A DNA stretch of 18,275 nt from Segatella salivae DSM 15606. Lineage in GTDB: Bacteria > Bacteroidota > Bacteroidia > Bacteroidales > Bacteroidaceae. The notes beneath the pieces were generated by a model. That model saw only the letters and a list, made by a program, of their open reading frames with translations. It did not search any database and was not told the DNA's origin. The stretch is taken from assembly GCF_000185845.1 (NCBI RefSeq), contig NZ_GL629647.1, forward strand, positions 530,904-549,178, written 5' to 3'. Below are positions 15,119 through 18,275 of this stretch, in pieces; positions within the stretch are counted from its first letter, which is position 1, and every line of letters begins with the position of its first letter. A program made the translations under genes and the position numbers.

Positions 15119-16483
15119 TCATTTTAAGACCGAAGCAATCAATTCTTTTGCAGTGACCAACTTTTGTTCACCCGACTGCATGTCCTTCAACATGAGTTTT
15201 CCTTTCTCAATTTCATCTTCACCTGCAAAGACAACATAAGGTATATTCTTTGCATTCGCATAATTCATCTGCCGTTTCATCTTTGCTTTATCGGGGAATA
15301 TTTCTGCACGAATCCCGCTTTTACGGATTTCGGCGATGAAAGGAAGACAATAGGCTGTTTCTTTTTCTCCAAAATTGATGAATAAAACCTGTGTTGAACT
15401 CAGCATTTCTTTGGGATAGAGTTCTAAGGTATTCAGCACATCATAAATACGATCAGCACCAAATGAAATTCCTACACCACTCAAGCCAGGCATACCAAAT
15501 ATTCCTGTAAGATTATCATAACGTCCACCTCCAGTAATACTTCCCATGGGCGTATCGAGGGCTTTCACTTCAAAGATGGCACCAGTATAATAATTCAATC
15601 CACGAGCAAGTGTAAGGTCTAATTGTATTTCATTGTTCAAACCAACCGAATTGAGTGTATCAAGAATAAACCTCGTTTCTTCAACGCCCTTCAAGCCTAC
15701 TTCTGAACTTTCAAGTACCTTCTCTATAGTTTTCAGCTTGTCTTCATTAGAGCCCTGCATAGTCAATATCGGCTGGAGCTTCTCGATTGCTTCATCTGTA
15801 ATGCCTCCAGCTTTTAATTCTGCATTGACATTTTCTAAACCAATCTTTTCTAATTTGTCAATAGCTACAGTAATATCTATAATCTTATCTGCTTCATCAA
15901 GAACCTCAGCAATACCCGAAAGAATCTTTCGATTATTGATTTTAATCTGAATTCTTATACCGAACTTCGTAAAGACTGTATCAACAATTTGCATCAGTTC
16001 TACCTCATTCAGCAATGAATCAGAGCCGACAACGTCTGCATCACATTGATAAAACTCACGATATCTTCCTTTTTGAGGACGATCTGCACGCCACACGGGT
16101 TGAATCTGATAGCGTTTGAAAGGCAACTGGAGTTCATCTCTATGCATGACAACATAGCGTGCAAAAGGAACTGTTAAATCATAACGTAGACCTTTCTCGC
16201 ATAGTTTTGAAGCCAAGTGAAGGGAATTGCGTTCATTCAATTCTTCATCAGAGATTTTATTTAAATAATCTCCTGAATTCAATATCTTAAACAACAATTT
16301 ATCTCCTTCTTCACCATACTTTCCCATCAATGTTTGTAGAGTCTCCATTGCTGGAGTCTCTATCTGTTCAAAGCCATAAAGTGCATAAACATCTTTTATG
16401 GTGTTGAAAATATAATTTCGTTTTGCCATTTCCTCAGGACCAAAATCACGGGTTCCCTTTGGAATGGAAGGTTTTTGCGCCAT
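15119..16483 (-). CDS. hisS: Histidine-tRNA ligase
   Basis: This class II synthetase charges tRNA(His) in the cytoplasm. The 454-residue product contains the N-terminal KGTRDFGPEEM segment (9-19), motif 1 region near 40-50, motif 2 with WRADRPQKGRYREFYQCD (131-148), the histidine-specific LARGLNYYTG block (292-301), the GGGRYDNL segment (318-325), and motif 3 with GVGISFGADRIYDVL (336-350). A class II anticodon-binding domain follows (about 365-454). Between motif 2 and the histidine block lies a helical insertion (about 190-275). No key motif is missing. It lies 11 nt after purA in the same direction, so it is the last gene of a fur-purA-hisS operon. Confidence 0.98.
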   Translation of the reverse strand: MAQKPSIPKGTRDFGPEEMAKRNYIFNTIKDVYALYGFEQIETPAMETLQTLMGKYGEEGDKLLFKILNSGDYLNKISDEELNERNSLHLASKLCEKGLRYDLTVPFARYVVMHRDELQLPFKRYQIQPVWRADRPQKGRYREFYQCDADVVGSDSLLNEVELMQIVDTVFTKFGIRIQIKINNRKILSGIAEVLDEADKIIDITVAIDKLEKIGLENVNAELKAGGITDEAIEKLQPILTMQGSNEDKLKTIEKVLESSEVGLKGVEETRFILDTLNSVGLNNEIQLDLTLARGLNYYTGAIFEVKALDTPMGSITGGGRYDNLTGIFGMPGLSGVGISFGADRIYDVLNTLELYPKEMLSSTQVLFINFGEKETAYCLPFIAEIRKSGIRAEIFPDKAKMKRQMNYANAKNIPYVVFAGEDEIEKGKLMLKDMQSGEQKLVTAKELIASVLK

Positions 16484-16494
16484 TTTATTTATTT

Positions 16495-17772
16495 TTATAA
16501 AACAATTGTTTGTTCTCTATCTGGACCAATAGAAATAATCTTTATCGGTGTTTCCAAGAAGTCTTCCAAAAACTTGATATACTCACAGAATGCTTGTGGG
16601 AATTGCGTGGGGTCCTTAAACTTTGTCATGTCGGTTTTCCACCCCTTAAACTCTTTATAAATTGGCTCTACACCTTCTAATTCATAAGGCAATTCCTCTG
16701 TTACACTTCCATCTTTCAAGCGATATGCCACACAGGCCTTGATGGTTTCAAAGCTATCGAGAACATCACTCTTCATGAGAATCAATTGTGTCACACCATC
16801 TAACATTATAGAATAACGCAATTGCACGAGGTCTATCCAGCCACAACGACGTTCACGCCCTGTTACTGCTCCATACTCATGTCCTTTGTCACGGATAGCT
16901 TTACCGGTTTCATCAAACAGCTCAGTAGGGAAAGGACCTGCGCCCACACGCGTACAATAAGCCTTCATGATGCCATAGACTTCTCCTATCTTGTTTGGAC
17001 CGATACCCAAACCTGTACATGCGCCTGCACAGATTGTATTGGATGAAGTAACAAAGGGATAAGACCCGAAGTCCACATCAAGCATCGTTCCTTGAGCACC
17101 TTCACAGAGAATGCTCTTACCTGAGCGTAGGATATTATTCATCTCGTGTTCTGAATCAACGAGCTTAAACCGACGCATATAGGCTATACCTTCAAGCCAA
17201 TTCTTCTCTATCTCATCAAAACCTTCAAAGTCTGTCCACCCCAATGCTGCCAGCATTTTGAGATGACGAGCCTTGTGGGCTTCATATTTTGCTTCAAAAT
17301 CTTCTAAAATATCTCCTACTCTCAGTCCGTTCCTACTTATCTTATCGGTATAAGTTGGGCCTATGCCTTTCCCGGTGGTTCCTACTTTTGCCTTGCCCTT
17401 AGCGGCTTCATAAGCACGGTCGAGGATACGATGCGTTGGTAGAATCAGATGGGCTTTCTTTGAGATATGCAGACGCTCTTGCAATGGGTGACCGCTTTTT
17501 TCCAAGTCTTTCGCTTCTGCCATGAACAAATCAGGAGCAAGCACCACACCATTTCCTATGATGTTTATTTTGTTTCCTTGGAATATACCCGAGGGTATTG
17601 AGCGAAGCACATACTTTCGACCTTCAAACTCCAATGTATGACCTGCATTCGGTCCCCCTTGGAAACGTGCCACTACATCATAGTTTGGTGTCAACACATC
17701 AACTACTTTTCCCTTTCCTTCATCGCCCCACTGTAATCCGAGTAGGACATCAACTTTTCCTGTTGTATTCAT
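16495..17772 (-). CDS. purA: Adenylosuccinate synthetase
   Basis: PurA joins IMP and aspartate using GTP, the first committed step from IMP to AMP, in the cytoplasm. The 425-residue product is of normal length. It has the GTP-binding loop GLQWGDEGKGK at 12-22 with catalytic Asp17, the block GGPNAGHT at 39-46 with catalytic His45, the IMP-binding segment VGTTGKGIGPTYTDK (about 127-141), the CEGAQGTMLDVDFGSYPFVT block near 220-240, and a C-terminal GPDRE. It begins 18 nt after the Fur-family gene and ends 11 nt before hisS, all on the minus strand. No separate promoter is visible in either short gap. Confidence 0.98.
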   Translation of the reverse strand: MNTTGKVDVLLGLQWGDEGKGKVVDVLTPNYDVVARFQGGPNAGHTLEFEGRKYVLRSIPSGIFQGNKINIIGNGVVLAPDLFMAEAKDLEKSGHPLQERLHISKKAHLILPTHRILDRAYEAAKGKAKVGTTGKGIGPTYTDKISRNGLRVGDILEDFEAKYEAHKARHLKMLAALGWTDFEGFDEIEKNWLEGIAYMRRFKLVDSEHEMNNILRSGKSILCEGAQGTMLDVDFGSYPFVTSSNTICAGACTGLGIGPNKIGEVYGIMKAYCTRVGAGPFPTELFDETGKAIRDKGHEYGAVTGRERRCGWIDLVQLRYSIMLDGVTQLILMKSDVLDSFETIKACVAYRLKDGSVTEELPYELEGVEPIYKEFKGWKTDMTKFKDPTQFPQAFCEYIKFLEDFLETPIKIISIGPDREQTIVL

Positions 17773-17790
17773 TATATCTATAGATTTTTG

Positions 17791-18273
17791 TCATCTCGTT
17801 TTTTTTGCAGACTTCCTCTTGCCTGGAGATAATCTCCTTGCATGGCAAGCCCCACACACGCCATATATATACAGATTATAATTGTCTCTATGAAAACGCT
17901 TGAATTTGAGTTCTTCTATCATTTCTATAAGCTGGGGATAACTCTGTTCGGTGATACGCCCACACTTACGGCAAATCTGCAAGATAGCGCCTTGCATCGT
18001 AGAAGTGTTATAATAGGTGGTGCTGCCTTGTAGATGGACTTTAACAATGAATCCTAATTTCAAAAACAAATTCACACAATTATAAAGGGTAGCCCTACTA
18101 ACCTTGAATTTCTTTTCCGTCAACACCTCATCCAAATGGTCTATCGTAAAACGATTATCCATGTTGCAGATAGCCTCCAACACAGCATAACGCTCAGGGG
18201 TTCTACGCCGCTTTGTTGACACTAAAAATTCATTGAGAATGTCATAAGCTCGTTGTGTGTCTGCTTTTACCAT
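17791..18273 (-). CDS. Fur-family transcriptional regulator with a degenerate metal-sensing site
   Basis: The 160-residue product has the Fur fold order. A winged-helix DNA-binding domain (about 20-85) has recognition helix SRATLYNCV (59-67), followed by a dimerisation domain with two CxxC pairs (Cys101/Cys104 and Cys140/Cys143) for structural zinc. The usual regulatory metal ligands are absent. The HH-D-H cluster before the first CxxC is replaced by STMQGA (91-96), and the His in the wing-hinge segment ahead of AE-[DE]-LY is replaced in NRFTIDHLDEVL. The strand before the second CxxC reads YNLYIYGVC where E. coli Fur has HSLYLYGHC. The C-terminus is a basic tail (SPGKRKSAKKTR). It is the first gene of the visible operon with purA and hisS. 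The ATG at 18273 is two bases from the window edge, so a slightly longer start upstream cannot be excluded. Confidence 0.85.
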   Translation of the reverse strand: MVKADTQRAYDILNEFLVSTKRRRTPERYAVLEAICNMDNRFTIDHLDEVLTEKKFKVSRATLYNCVNLFLKLGFIVKVHLQGSTTYYNTSTMQGAILQICRKCGRITEQSYPQLIEMIEELKFKRFHRDNYNLYIYGVCGACHARRLSPGKRKSAKKTR

Positions 18274-18275
18274 TG

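Noticed and set aside
1..18275. CRISPR array, tRNA or rRNA genes, prophage or defence island
   Set aside because: I saw no regularly spaced repeats, no cloverleaf or rRNA-like sequence, and no phage or defence genes; the content is mainly housekeeping.

Overview
The window looks like chromosomal DNA from a Bacteroidota species, most likely in or near Prevotellaceae. The evidence is the low GC content, the lack of Shine-Dalgarno sequences before starts, three promoters of the Bacteroidota type (TTTG, a 20-nt spacer, then TAnnTTTG), and the gene content: a DUF3078 outer-membrane protein beside pyrG and a large yidC, an S9 dipeptidyl-peptidase, and a secreted CE12-type esterase. The genus is inferred from protein character and gene order, not from a database search.

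Layout. (1) 56-820 (+): a secreted protein with YD/RHS-like repeats, function unknown. (2) 879-1332: a 454-bp internally deleted IS256-family element that keeps both terminal inverted repeats and only the first ~124 codons of its transposase. (3) 1464-4705 (-): pheT then yebC, a translation operon ending in a strong bidirectional terminator at 1373-1442. (4) 4706-5356: about 650 nt between divergent genes, holding the pheT promoter, a minus-strand terminator-like hairpin and the DUF3078 promoter. (5) 5357-10237 (+): DUF3078 outer-membrane protein, then pyrG and yidC, which overlap by one base. (6) 10253-10340: a large nested stem-loop that separates yidC from the next unit. (7) 10363-13916 (+): an S9 peptidase resembling DPP5, then an MFS transporter 20 nt downstream, closed by a perfect 16-bp terminator. 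(8) 14047-15042 (-): a CE12-type SGNH esterase with a C-terminal piece that looks like the start of a CE8 pectin methylesterase. (9) 15119-18273 (-): a Fur-family regulator, purA and hisS in a tight operon.

Working together. Most genes are housekeeping: aminoacylation (pheT, hisS), ribosome rescue or translation of difficult stretches (yebC), nucleotide synthesis (pyrG, purA) and membrane-protein insertion (yidC). The S9 peptidase and MFS pair may link dipeptide release in the periplasm to uptake, but the transporter's substrate is not shown by the sequence. The esterase points to a history of pectin use.

I found no clear new multi-gene system. The observations most worth a second look are the truncated CE12-CE8 fusion, the Fur paralogue that has lost its metal-sensing residues, the mini-IS256, the nearly leaderless DUF3078 gene, and two places where three related segments could form mutually exclusive hairpins.
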